DNA of 64,000 bases, taken from positions 7,277,132 to 7,341,131 of the forward strand of contig VXAI01000013.1 in the NCBI GenBank assembly GCA_013399305.1, in the 5' to 3' direction. Below the pieces are notes generated by a model, which saw nothing but the letters and a program-made list of their open reading frames with translations, was not told where the DNA came from and ran no database searches. Below, piece after piece: positions 39,072-50,489 of this stretch. The position numbers were made by a program, and so were the translations under genes. Position 1 is the stretch's first letter; the number at the start of each line of letters is the position of its first letter. The stretch is from Rostratula benghalensis. Taxonomy: Eukaryota; Chordata; Aves; Charadriiformes; Rostratulidae.

Positions 39072-40718
39072 CTTCTTTCTAGTTATCAGAGAAGTATTGT
39101 ACTCTTAAAAATCTCGAAACACTGGTGAGACAGATCAACATAAGTCTATAAATCTACTGAAGATGTCTGCATTAAGTCTTTCCAGATACAATAGAGACAA
39201 GACAAGTTTCAGGTTGTAGTTATCATGAATTTAACTTGTGACAACTTTCCTGTTAGGGTGCATCAACTAGCAGACACTTGATTATAGGTCTCCTGGCTCA
39301 GGCGTCAGTGAGACACAGAGGAGTGAATGCTCAGGAAGAAAGTAAAAATGCTAAAAGAAGACGTAATAAAACCTGTAAAGCATCTTAAAATAGCTTAAAG
39401 TGCATGAATAACTCATATAATCAATCAAAGTTCTTTGTGTAGCCTTCCACTTAAAAGTTCAGAATGTCACAAATCGTAAAAAGGATATAAAAAGGGAAAA
39501 ATAAATATCATGGGGAAAAATAAACATCAAATTTTGTGTGTTTTTTTCAATGAACATCTAATTTTTAATTTACGAGTCACTCTTGTTTTATTAGTGGAAA
39601 CTTAGACATTTTGCAGTATTTAACCATAAGTGCTTCGGAAAGAGATTGCAAACACTAACCTAATTGTTTCTCCCATGTTGCGCCCCAGAACAGAATAACT
39701 GGAATTATGACTAGCCCAACTATTTCTTCCTCTTAAGCTAAAGCAAACAAGCAATCTAAATAATTACAGCAAGAACATTTGAATATTTAAATATCCACCT
39801 TTCAGATCAAGGCCATGAGACTAATCTACGAATGCTAACAAAAATATAAATGCAATAACATTATAAAATCCTAGATTTTTTTTTTTAAATAGAGTAACAT
39901 AAATAAACTGGATTTTATAAAGACTTAGGTTTGCATCATTTCCATCATGCTGAAAGAAGATTTGCATCTTGCATGGCTTTTTTTGGTTCATCTTGTTCTT
40001 GGCCCTGACTGCAATGGGACAGTGAGCTGTTCCAGCAAGATAATTTCTTAACCTCTGGGAAATGTAATGAAACTATAAAAGGTGGTGCTTGCAGTCATCT
40101 GTGGCAGAAAGCACTAGGACAAAGAAATGCATGTTGCCAAGCACTCCATGCTGTGTGACTTGCTGCTTTATTTCCCTAACTGCCCAGAATGTCCACTAAA
40201 CTATAAAACAAGTGCCAAGAAAAGAAAATAGGAAAAGGTATGGGGTTTTGATAAAAACTAAGCAAAACAGTAATTCTTTTTTTCTTCTTTTGTCTTAGAA
40301 TCATGTCTTCATGACACTAAGTGTTTTTCATGCATCTTAGTTTTTCTTTTTCTTGTGAAAGGGCAATAATAGATTCCTTTTATAAAGGCTTTTTAATACT
40401 TTCCTGTCACTGAGATCGCTTTTTATGACTCATTCAGATTCATCTACTGCATTCTTCAGTTTATTGCTACCTTGTATTTTATATGCAATAATCTCTGCAA
40501 TGACTACATTTCGACTCTTAAGAATTCTTTTTCCTTTCATCTGCTTTTCTTTGTATTATCTGTCTTTCCCCGTCATCCAGTCTTGCTCCATCAAGTTTTT
40601 CTAGCAGTAAGGAAAAGAGCATTTACTTAATTAATGCAACCACCCCTTTTCACAAACATACATTGTCTGCATATTCGTGAGAAAATTATTTTCATTGTCA
40701 TGACAAAAATAAAACAAA

Positions 40719-40744
40719 NNNNNNNNNNNNNNNNNNNNNNNNNN
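40719..40744. other. Assembly gap (26 Ns)
   Basis: Twenty-six consecutive Ns sit between aaaacaaa and aaaagaat. The A-rich flanks on both sides suggest that an A-rich microsatellite or homopolymer defeated the assembly. The true length is unknown. The gap lies 65 bases from the start of a CR1 insertion. Confidence 0.99.
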
Positions 40745-40809
40745 AAAAGAATAATATTCAAAATGAGGGACCTACCTAAAAACCCAAACCAAATTATTCC
40801 AACTTAAAT

Positions 40810-41282
40810 TCACAGAATCATTTTAGTTGGAAAGGGACCTCTGGAGGTCATCTTGTTCAAATCTCCTGCTCAAGGAAAGTTGCCTAGAGCAGGTAGTCCA
40901 GGACCATGTCCAGTTAGGTTTTAAATATATCCAAGGAGACTCCACAACTCCAGTGTGGAACCTTGGCCCAGTGTTTGACAACCTTCATAGTATGAAACTG
41001 TTTCCTTGTCTTCAGGTGGAATTTCATATTTAATTTATGACCGTTGCCTCTTGTCCTATCAGTGGATGCTACTGGCTCTCTTACTTCATTCCCTCTCTTC
41101 AGGTATTTTGGATAAGATCCCTCTGAACCCTCTCTTCCTCAGGCTGAATAGCCCCAGCTCTCTAAACCTATCCTCACATGAAAGGTGCTCCAGTCCCCTA
41201 ACCATCTTTGTGGCCCTGTGCTGGACTCAGTCATAGCTTTCTTGCACTGTGGAGCTCGGGAGTGGACATAATAGACTATAAC
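40810..41282 (-). mobile_element. CR1 LINE, 5'-truncated copy
   Basis: A minus-oriented CR1 3' fragment. It begins with the reversed tail 'tcacagaatcattttagttg' and the 3' UTR words 'aaagggacctctggaggtca'. These are followed by the reverse of the ORF2 C-terminal coding part ('ttgcctcttgtcctatcagt', 'tctcttcctcaggctgaata', 'gccctgtgctggactc'). Similarity fades after about 41282. No long coding frame survives on the minus strand, so it looks more decayed than the copy at 45 kb. Confidence 0.92.
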
Positions 41283-42732
41283 TCCGTCCAGCTGGCAGGA
41301 TATCTTTATCTGTCCTGTTGCTTCAGTGACTCTGAGCTTCCTAGAAAACCCTGCTCTTGCCACAGCAGGGTGTTGTGAAAGATTCTTCTCTTAGTTCTGA
41401 ACGGAGTTATTTTTTGAGATACAGGAAAATGTCATTTAAAAGGTAACTGAACAGTTTTTGCTGGTGAGAGTTACCTGAAGTCCCAGCTACTTTTTTAGTG
41501 TTTACAGACCTTTGATGGTTTAAGATTACAAGCTGATAAAACTAATATTGCAACCTGTTGGAGACAGGTCGTAAGACCTTCAGAGCTGGTATTGGTAGCA
41601 TGGTGGTGACAGTTTACATACAAAATAGCTCCAGTGCTTTGCAGTTTTTAATTCCAGTTGGCTAGTAAGCTGACACAGTCATTTAGGAAATCCTAATGAT
41701 CTGCATAACGATAGTGCCACTTTACTTAAGATAAAATGTTTGTATAAATTATATATCTGTTTTATTAAACTGTCACATTTCTTATGGTATTAAGAATGTT
41801 GTAGCAGCATTCTGTTTCTGTCACATTCCTCTATACCAAAGCATTGTTCTCCTACAGTAAACACCCTATTATCTAGATCTACACACAGTACTTGCCAACA
41901 GTGGAGCCCATTTTTTTCAAAACTATTCCTACTGAAATCAGACAGATGACACAGCTACAGAAAATAAGATATAAGCATCCACCTATAGTGTACCCTGCAA
42001 ATGCACAGTTTGATAACTCAAGATTAAATGTGTGGGACTAATGTACGCCCCCAGGTCAGCATTACTCAAATCAGTGCAGCTGATTTGGTAATTATGGCTT
42101 ATTCAGAAAGCATTCAGTTGGATGTAAACATGTACTTCTATGGTGAGTCTACAACTTGTAATATTGACGTGCAGTGTACAAGTGCTTTGATTGTAGCTGA
42201 TGAAGTCTTCAAGTCTTCGCATGTTTCAGTATTTTAGGTAGGACACATCTTGAGGCTGTGTGATGAAAAAAAAAATAGAAGAAGAAGACGATATTTGATC
42301 ACTCTTATTCACTTATTCCAATATAATTTGCATTGGAATTAGCTTTAGCAACTGACTTCAGCTACTCAGCTACTTTTACACAAGAGTTAGTTAAACATAG
42401 TGGATGTATTCTGTGTATCTTTCTCCTGTATATGCTCTACTTATCAGGCCATTTATCTGCTGATGTTTCTGAGTATCACATACTTAACCATGGACAGGCT
42501 AAGTAGATCAGCCTTTTTTGTAAATCAATTCCAATATAAATCCTTCTAAAAAGGAACAGAGCTGGTCATTTGAGAGGGGTTTTGTAATGGTTAACTCACT
42601 TCTGTATAACAAATGACAGGAGAATCACAGTTACCTGAAGGTCTCTTGGGAGACCTGAAATCTTTGGGTAATTAGGGTTAATTGGGTAGAGCTCACTGGC
42701 TGCACGGAAGCTGCCATGCACATACCCACAGG

Positions 42733-42770
42733 CTAAAACAGTCTGCCTTCACTAAAACAGTCTGCCTTCA
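42733..42770. repeat. Exact 19-bp tandem duplication
   Basis: The unit ctaaaacagtctgccttca occurs twice head to tail (42733-42751 and 42752-42770) with no mismatch. The perfect identity implies a recent event or an assembly artefact. Confidence 0.9.
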
Positions 42771-43383
42771 TGGCAAACAGACTATTCCAGCAGGAGAGCA
42801 GGGACAGCCTGATTTCACAAGAAGCATATCTGTTGCACTGAGGGCTTGAAGCTCAATTTTTCTGGCATGTCCTGGAAGAAAGATGGCAGTCACATATGAT
42901 GTGGAATTGAGATCAGGATATCTTGGATTACATGGGTCTCCATGAATAAGAACATGGAGAGGAAGGTCACTTTTGTCTTTTTCAGCCACTTATCTACCCA
43001 GCTTGCAGTCCAGCCAAGTTAGTATGCAGCTAGAAGGACAATTCTAAGCATAAAGGCATATTTTCCAGTGTACTTAAACTTTTTACTTCCTTTTCTCTGC
43101 CCTAGAACTGTGTGAGTACCCTGCCTGTTCTCCAGGCTTCCTCTTGGCTGCCTAGTAGAAAGCCTGCTAGAAAGCTGCAGGAGAGATCGACAGTGTTAAT
43201 TTAAACTGGCTTTGGAAAACTGAAATTTGTGTCTTCCTGATTTTTAGATATTTTTACTTGATATTGCTCATTTACCCATTCCCACCCCCAATGGCAGCAC
43301 ATGACAAACTCCTCAAGAACCTGTCAAAAACACAGGAGTTAAACTTATTCAAGAACTAGCACAGGCAAGGGTGTTGCCTTGAC

Positions 43384-43398
43384 AAAAAAAAAAAAAAA
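43384..43398. repeat. Poly(A) run, 15 bases
   Basis: An uninterrupted A run after ttgac. No adjacent retrotransposon was recognised. Confidence 0.85.
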
Positions 43399-44303
43399 CA
43401 CTTAGGATACTCACTTATTGAAATGTGGGCTTGATGTTTTAAAAATAAACATTCCTTTCACATTCTTGTCAGGCTGGAAAAAGAAAAAGGAGGCGGGGAA
43501 TGTCAGCTGGCAGCCACAACCAGTGCTATTAGAGCATTTCTACAGTGGAGCCCACAGGCTGAGCACTGTAGGGCTGTTCTCACAGAGGTGTCTGCAGACC
43601 TTAATCTAGGGAAAACAAGAAAAAAGAAAGAGGACAGAAAACATTGTGAAGATTATTCCCTCCTCTATTATCTCCTTTCAGAGATCACTATGGTTCAAAA
43701 GGAAATCAGTTACCAGATCCTGAGCTGTGACATTTGACTAAGTGGACCTAGTACAGAAACTGCTACAAACCAGTGATGTATTTTTTCCCTACTATTTCCT
43801 TCAAAACAAGCAGTGACTCTGCAATAGTTTTAATATTTTGACTTGTCAAAATTTTATTTTGCTTTCATTATTGTCTATTACTATGTGTTTTGCAGGTACA
43901 CAAAAGGCAGGGCTCCAGCTTTGGACTGAAATGAGGCATCGAATCATCAAACTTCCTTTGTCCCTGACAAGCTCATTTCAGGTAATGGCACTTACCAACC
44001 TTTTATTAATAAAGTTATCAGTTCTTGCCTGGGGCTTTACCAACCATGAAAAAAATCACTAAATATACAACAGTTCTAGCACCTCAGCTCATGACACTAA
44101 TAAGCTTTCCCAACAAAAAGAGCATAAATATTGAATTAACAAAAAAAGGAGCATTTGCTCATTAAAGTGTAGGTTCATATTCTGCTACAACCAGTACCTT
44201 GCATACTTGTCAGGATAGAAGGAAAATGCATGCAAAACTCAAATAAAATTAATTAGAATAAAACACCTACTCTTCTGATTATTTTTTAATTATTTTAACT
44301 GGT

Positions 44304-44309
44304 TTTATT
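44304..44309 (-). promoter_or_regulatory. Candidate poly(A) signal AATAAA
   Basis: On the minus strand AATAAA lies about 125 bases downstream of the stop codon of the candidate exon at 44433-44618, in an AT-rich context. AATAAA is common in AT-rich DNA, so this supports the exon only by position. Confidence 0.3.
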
Positions 44310-44432
44310 TAAATCTTAAATATTTTTATGTATATTCAACGTGCCCCTAAGATCTAATTATATGTTTACTTCCTTTGTTTGTATTTCACACGCAGGACTT
44401 CAGTGTTCCCAATGTTGCATAAAATGTTTCTT

Positions 44433-44618
44433 TCAGTCATAATCCTTTTTTCCTTGGCTCTGCTTGTGGTCTTGGGCCTCTTTCTGCCATTCAACCTCTT
44501 CCTCCCTCTTCTCCTTGACAGACAGAAAATTATTAGAAATCTCTCCAGTATCATAAGCCTTTTGGCATTCCATCCATCTTGCAAAGGTCCGAGTCCGCAT
44601 CTGATTGAAAAAACTTGC
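44433..44618 (-). CDS. Candidate terminal coding exon, unknown gene
   Basis: Read on the minus strand, a splice-acceptor-like site (a pyrimidine-rich stretch, then cccataaaagcag) precedes 61 uninterrupted codons and a TGA stop at 44433-44435. The frame is closed by TAA seven bases upstream of the acceptor, as expected at an intron edge. The predicted peptide is hydrophilic and charged, with two Trp. It reads NQMRTRTFARWMECQKAYDT early on and KEKREEEVEWQKEAQDHKQ near the end, a likely helical or coiled-coil tail. I do not recognise the family. An AATAAA follows about 125 bases after the stop. Against it: 61 open codons can occur by chance, the region is purine-biased on this strand (which yields Glu/Lys/Arg automatically), and an antisense plus-strand frame of 110 codons overlaps it. 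No preceding exon could be established in the window. Confidence 0.27.
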   Translation of the reverse strand, partial: ASFFNQMRTRTFARWMECQKAYDTGEISNNFLSVKEKREEEVEWQKEAQDHKQSQGKKDYD

Positions 44619-44954
44619 CTGCTTTTATGGGATAAGATTGAAGAAAGCCAACAGACTCATCATATTTTCTTTAACTCTTTCATCTACCTGGTGCCAAGGG
44701 AGAAAGGGTGATGGATACTGAGGCTGGTACCCATCTTCTTCCTTTGTCTGGCTTATTTCCAGGTGCTGGCTTGGTTCTGAAGGGGACTCTGAAGAATCCA
44801 CTCACTGCCATCTGAGCCTGCACAGGGTGCATATCATCGTCCTGTGATTCCCTGTAGTAGCTCTTCCTTGGGAGCTTTCATTCTTCCCTGAGGCAGAACT
44901 TGCACTCACCTGTAATGGGGTTGTCACAAGGCTGTCTCAGGGCTTCTGATGATC
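44619..44954. other. Unique spacer, possible intron edge
   Basis: About 340 bases between the candidate exon and the next CR1. A donor-like ACAG|GTGAGT on the minus strand (around 44905-44916) has no supported exon in front of it, because CR1 sequence starts about 40 bases further upstream. Confidence 0.35.
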
Positions 44955-45420
44955 ATGGAATCACAGAATCACAGAATATCAGGGATTGGAAGGGACCTTG
45001 AAAGATCATTGAGTCCAATCCCCCTGCCAGAGCAGGAACACCTAGATCAGGTCACACAGGAATGCGTCCAGGCAGGTTTTGAATATCTCCAGAGAAGGAG
45101 ACTCCACAACCTCTCTGGACAGCCTGTTCCAGGGTTCCGTCAACCTCACTGTGAAGTTTTTTCTCATATTTAAGTGGAACGTCCTATGTTCCACCTTGCA
45201 TCCATTGCCCCTTGTCCTACCATTGGCCATCACTGAGAAGAGCCTGGCTTCATCCTCCTGACACTCACCCTTTATATATTTATAAACATGAATGAGGTCA
45301 TCCCTCAGTCTCCTCTTCTCCAAGCTCAAGAGACCCAGCTCCCTCAGTCTTTCTTCATATGGGAGACGCTCCACTCCCTTAGTCAGCTTTGTAGCCCTTC
45401 CCTGGACTCTGTATTGCCCC
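44955..45420 (-). mobile_element. CR1 LINE, well-preserved 3' fragment
   Basis: A minus-oriented CR1 3' end. The reversed tail at 44956-44977 carries two clean octamer units (atcacaga), and the 3' UTR words 'ggaagggaccttgaaagatc' follow. The remainder to about 45415 encodes the ORF2 C-terminus without interruption on the minus strand. The 5' part is missing. The unbroken frame and crisp tail suggest this is one of the youngest CR1 copies in the window. If the candidate gene at 44.4 kb is real, this insertion lies in its last intron, in the same orientation as the gene. Confidence 0.95.
45042..45374 (-). pseudogene. CR1 ORF2 C-terminal fragment, frame intact
   Basis: This is a 110-codon uninterrupted frame equal to the last part of CR1 ORF2, downstream of the reverse transcriptase. 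Landmarks in order are [67 protein letters not shown] and [14 protein letters not shown], and the stop comes soon after. The same block recurs, more decayed, at 10.7 kb and 60.2 kb. It carries no catalytic residues and starts at an internal Met only because the copy is truncated, so it is not expected to be translated as an enzyme. Its order and spacing are a good guide to what was deleted in the copy at 3.6-4.5 kb. Confidence 0.92.
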
Positions 45421-46169
45421 TGTTTTTAACCAGGTCACCCATGTCAACATATTGTTCATCAAAAAAAATTCTATTTTTTCTTGGGTTTACTGTAGCTTTT
45501 CCTGCATGGCATCTAAAACTACAGCAATCTTGATAGTTCCCTGTATCCTTCTTAAAAGTGATACTGGGATATCAAAAAGCTGCATGCAGAGCTATAATGG
45601 TACAAGAACAGAGTGTTACAGTCCCTGAAGTGTACTTGTTTAGGGCTAGGCAGGCTCTTCTTGACAAATGTCAGTTTCTGAGGTTTGAGTTAATTATGCA
45701 CAGGCAAGTTGCAAAGTTAATCTTGCTCTATGCCTACCTATAGTATGTATTTTATATTTCTGCTTGGTTTATGCATGCAGGGTGTAGGGGAGTATGGATC
45801 ACTATACACATATGAAAATTGCCTGGGTTAAAAAAAAAGGTCCTAATATATTAAAAAAAATTCACATGCTGGGATGATTGTATGCCCTGATGAATATACC
45901 CTACTGTGTTTGATGGCAGCTAAGCTTCTACTTTGAGTTCATACTTCGACTGCTTTACATGCCACCCATTGAGCAATGAGTCTTGGGACTGATTCTCCTG
46001 CAGAGAAGGAAGATGATATTTATGATAGGAAACTGCTGAGCTGACAGAAGAGGTGTCAGGTCTATTGGTATTATAGTCCACTCTTTTTGGTATCCATTTA
46101 ACATAGTTATTGACTCCTACTGTTATAGTTTCTGATCTGAACAGCATTTATTCTTAAAGCCTATGGGTC
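45421..46169. other. Unique AT-rich DNA, no confirmed gene
   Basis: About 750 bases. A 75-codon minus-strand frame at 45920-46147 has a protein-like composition, but it lacks a pyrimidine-tract acceptor and any recognisable motif, so I do not call it. Confidence 0.45.
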
Positions 46170-46290
46170 TGAGAAGCCGTATTGTACCCATTTGCACAGG
46201 TGGATGGAATGAGTCACAATGATTTTTAATTATTTGCCCAGAATCACAGAGGGAGTTCTTGTTCCTTTACAGTGCAAGCCTGAGCTACAA
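46170..46290 (-). mobile_element. Probable ancient MIR-like SINE remnant
   Basis: The words 'ttgtacccatttgcacaggt', 'ggaatgagtcacaatga' and 'tttgcccagaatcacagagg' follow the order of the reverse complement of the MIR/core-SINE tail. In that tail, CCCATTT, ACAGATG, GGAAACTGAGGCACA, GACTTGCCCA and TCACACAG appear in sequence. Many mismatches are present, as expected for an element that predates the bird lineage. An L2-type LINE tail with the same 3' text is an alternative. Confidence 0.5.
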
Positions 46291-49200
46291 AAGCTCATCA
46301 ATTTAATTACTTCTGCACTCTCAAACTCATTGATGAACAAGCAAAGCAGAGCAGCATGTTGGTAGCATCATCTGACATGTGGCCACACACATCTCTAAAG
46401 AGCACACAACTGACAATGAAGTTACAGCAAGTAACCTCAAGTCTTTTTTCTTCCTGCCCAGCTCCATGCCATATACGTCAGGGCTTCACTGGAGGGCAGA
46501 AACCCTAGGGTTGACAGGCTAAAACTCATGTAACTCCTGAAATCAAGGTTGTTGCACAACAGTAAAATGGGGTGAGACTCGGAGGACACAGAGGTATCCT
46601 GCTGAGTGCATGTGTCCTGGAATTACACAGGCACTTTTCAGAGCAAGGCTGGGAAAAGCAGGTTCAGCACAAGCTTTTCACTGCTTTTACCCTGCTGCAG
46701 CTGGTGTGGCAAGAACACAGATCAGAGCTGTCATAGGCAAAGAAAACCAACCGCAGCATAAAAGACAAGGCAGCTACACTGTGGTTGCACTTTGCTTATG
46801 TGGTGCTGGGCCTGATGCCTTTGGTAGGGAAGAGCAGCCTCTTGTGCCCCAGGAAGTCTCCCCTGAGACTTCTTATAGGGAACAAGACTAGCCATTAGAC
46901 ATAACAAGGACATCAGACTGAAAACATGTTTTGTCAAAGTGACACGAGATCTCATTATGACATTAGCAACTGGCCCTGGGAAGAGGAGCCACAGGGCTGT
47001 GTACCTGAATCCTCAGAGTCCTCTGTGCTGGATAAAAGGTTTCTCTCTGGCCTGAGGATGTAAATCCACCCCCTCTTAATATTGCAAATACATACTTTCT
47101 GGCTCTCTTTGAGATCCAGAGAGTCTCTAATGAAGAAGCCAAGGAATTTAATGTTCTTCCTTTTGGCTTTTGAGAGCACTTGCCTACAATCATTACATAT
47201 GTCACCTAGAACGTCACTTAGTAAAATTCCTAAATGCAGCTAAAATTCAAGACTGCTATAAGCGTTGACAGCATAAATCAAGCCAGAGAGAGGCTTTGTG
47301 CTAAATCCCAGCACACGTTTTCAGAGACAGCTCAGGGAACCATTTCCGGGAGGGAAGAGATCAGACTTAGCTGAGTCTTCGTGCAGTTCCTGGCTCACAG
47401 GAAGAGTGGACTGTCCAGAGAAGGATCAGGGTTGATGTCTGTAATTTAGGACCAGGAGTGTTAGAAATGAGAAGACATGAGTTGATTTTTTTTTATGTGG
47501 ACAAATTGTGCTGGGATTTTTTTTCCTTGTCTCTCGTTTAAGCTTCACTAAAAGAAAGTAGCCAGTAGCTTTACTGTGCATGTCTGTGATGTTTCAGATG
47601 CATGAACGTCCTGTTCATCATTAGACAAAAATCTGTAGACAGGTAACATGCTTACTTTCTAGCCCCAAAACCTGTTACAAGGGACCAAAGGTGTTTTGTT
47701 TGTTACTGGAAGAAAGATAGTGTTTAATATTAAAACTAGTTTATTCTAAATCTGGTATCTCCAAACAGTCCTATTTGTACATAACTTGGTGATCTCTTTC
47801 AGTTGCCAATTTCAGTGCATTTCTCTGTTTGACTAAGCTGTAAGAGGCAACAACAAAAAATCACTTCAGTGAATTTACTGTTGATCTATTTCCAGGCCAT
47901 TCAAATCAATGACGTCAAATTTCTCAATGACCCAGTTTGTTAATCAGCAAGAGTTTTGCTGAGCATAGCAATTGTCACTGAGGTCTGATAACATACTTAG
48001 GGGTTTGCCTTCCCTCATTTCTATCATTTTTGATAGATAATGTTTTACAATAGCCTTCAAAACATCCCATGCCATCTGTTATAGTAGCTTTAGGCTTAAA
48101 TATACTGTATCTAAAAATACAGTCTTTGATATTCTCTGCCTACTTTAAATTTACAGTTTCTCCTTTCCTCCCCTTTCTCATAGATATCATATTTTGTCCC
48201 ATGTATCCCATTTATGTTTCCTAAAGAGCAATAGCTCTTGTCTGTTCACTGCTGTTTAAATACTGTCCAAGCCACGTTAGGTCAGAGTGGTGCAGCGAGG
48301 GAGATGCAGCAGGGCTCTGCAACTGCACTGAATCCACTGCCATGCTGGGCCAGTCAGCAGAAGCAGCAAAAAAAACCTGCAGCACAAAACCCCCCAGCAA
48401 TGCAACAGATTGATTACAGCAATGGAGATTACTAGTGTCTTAAATTTAACACGTCTGGCAGCATCCTCAGCTGTTTCTCACATCTGATGCCAGGCTGTAC
48501 TCACCTTCGCAAGAGGCCCTGCCAACCTGCAGCATAATAACAGGGAGGGAGAGTCCAGAGTACCAGAGTAACGTTTGGCTGTATAGCACAGATATCAGTG
48601 TAGAAATATGGTTTCTGTCAGCTGCTGATAAGGGAAAGAATAAAGCCTTCTTATTGCTTCTGGTAAATCTGTATCTGGTCGTCAATTGGAGTTCCTCGAA
48701 AAAATCAATGCAGCTAATTCATCTGCCCTATAGTTTGCAAATGTCCCATGCATTTACACTGTCATGACTAAGATGTATAGACTCTTGTGATATTTACTCA
48801 CCTGCCAAAAGTTACTGCAATTTCATGTATATGAAGTCATGAACTGAGACAATTGCCATTACACAAAATTCTTTCTAAAACTACAGACTTTTCCACAATG
48901 GTTATTTGCATTTTCTTAACCTCCGGACTAGTTTTCCTTTAATATCACCTATACATAGCACTTGCTTGTATATGTATGAATATTAGTATATACAGGCAAT
49001 ATGTCTGTATATCGGGCTTAAGCATTCAGCCACTCTGACTAGTAAATTCTGAGCTTCGGTGTTTCCAAATGTGTAGGTAGGAAATATGAGCCTGGATCTT
49101 CTAAATTCACTGAAAGCTTGTTCTGTGGAGTCAGAAAGGGATTTGATTGTGATGCTACTGAGAATGACAGCAAAATCTTTAGTATCATCAAACAAAATTT

Positions 49201-50489
49201 CCATTTATATTTTGCAGATGGCAATAGCTAGATTTTTTTCCCTTAAGGTTAGGGGACACTCTAAAGTTGATGTACAGTTGATAGATTGACCCCATTGATT
49301 GCATAGGAAGTTGTCTATTTAAGGCTTTGGGATTTACCATAGCTCTATGAAGACAGTATTTTTATTTTTCACAGAATGAGAAAAATAAATATATTATTTG
49401 AACAATAATCTTACTCCTCCATATATGTAGATCATCTCCTGTTTATCTTCCATGCCTATTTTTACTTGCATAATATAGGACCACATTCTGGTTGCCTAGT
49501 CAGTCTGAGTGGGATGCTGTTTTCCTAGTAGTTTCATCAAAATAAATGAATCTACCAGAGAACTAAGTGCTAAAGAACAAGAGTAAATAAAGCATACTCT
49601 TATCCATCATTCACATTTTATGAAAGCGGAGGCAAAAAAAAATCAGCAGGAATCACTGAGGAGAGAACAAAACACCTATACAAATGAGTACAGAGCTGGT
49701 CTTGTCTGTACATTTTCATTTCTGCATAAGTTTCGTTATTTTATTTGCAGTTGTGGAGATAGAGAATGAAAAGCAGATAGGTGTCATTTATGGGAAAAAA
49801 AAAAACCCAAAACCACAAAAAAGACCCATTTTGTTTGTAAAGTCAATTTATTCTCAATTGATATTATCTCTTGAAAACTGAGTTTGATTAAGGTTTATGC
49901 TTAGGCTTTAAATATTACTAGTGAGATAAGGATTACGTACTTGTGCAAGATCTGCAAGAAAAATCCTGTGAGCTACTACCATATTTTTAAAGAACATATT
50001 TTTCTGTAGCATCAGGATGCCTTATGAAGAGGTGATATAAAGATGCCTGTTGCTAAGCACGTATCTCAAATGTCAGAACAAAGGGACTAAATATTTTGAA
50101 GAAAGAACAGAAAAGTAGGATTGCTTGTTGAAATTATTATGATACTTTTGTTCAGATTGGATAAGATTTTTCTCACCTAATGTTAGCACTCTAAAACTCG
50201 GTTATTAAGTTTGGTCTAGAAATGCTCAAATGCTTCATATAGCAGCATTTTTCCCTCTCAGAAGAGGGTCTTTAAAATACACTCATATTCTAAGTTAGCA
50301 TAAATTATTCTTTGGTGGAGCCTTTCTTCTTCTACTGGCTATACAACAGCATTGGCTATACAAGCCTAACTCAGTTTAGGCTACATGAGCAACATCTAGA
50401 TGTTTAAAGTCAGTTGAGATGACTACCACCCTGCTAGAGGCTTAGTGAGTGAATCACTAATATTTAGTCTTGTGGTTCTTATAAAGGGG
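46291..50489. other. Unique DNA, no gene identified
   Basis: About 4.2 kb with a somewhat GC-richer part at 46440-47470. Overlapping frames on both strands at 48983-49289 each look superficially protein-like, which shows how easily short frames mislead here. No repeat or RNA gene was recognised. Confidence 0.5.

Larger units (their letters stand above)
33961..40718. other. Unique AT-rich DNA, no gene identified
   Basis: About 6.7 kb without a recognised gene. It includes an 18-A run at 35616-35633 and a diverged 29-base direct repeat at 39005-39071. A very AT-rich block at about 38480-38770 has several TAATTA-like words and no repeat signature. Open frames are short and unremarkable. Confidence 0.5.
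41283..44284. other. Unique DNA, no gene identified
   Basis: About 3 kb without a recognised gene. It contains an exact 19-base tandem duplication at 42733-42770 and a 15-A run at 43384-43398. The last bases would lie downstream of the poly(A) signal of the candidate minus-strand gene. Confidence 0.5.

Noticed and set aside
44885..44954. Strong donor-like ACAG|GTGAGT on the minus strand
   Set aside because: Only about 40 bases separate it from the CR1 tail and there is no supported acceptor or coding frame in front.
45920..46147. 75-codon minus-strand frame with protein-like composition
   Set aside because: No pyrimidine-tract acceptor, no good donor before the stop, and it lies next to an old SINE remnant.
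48983..49289. Three overlapping protein-like frames on both strands
   Set aside because: All three cannot be coding, none has a full set of splice signals, and they show how misleading short frames are here.
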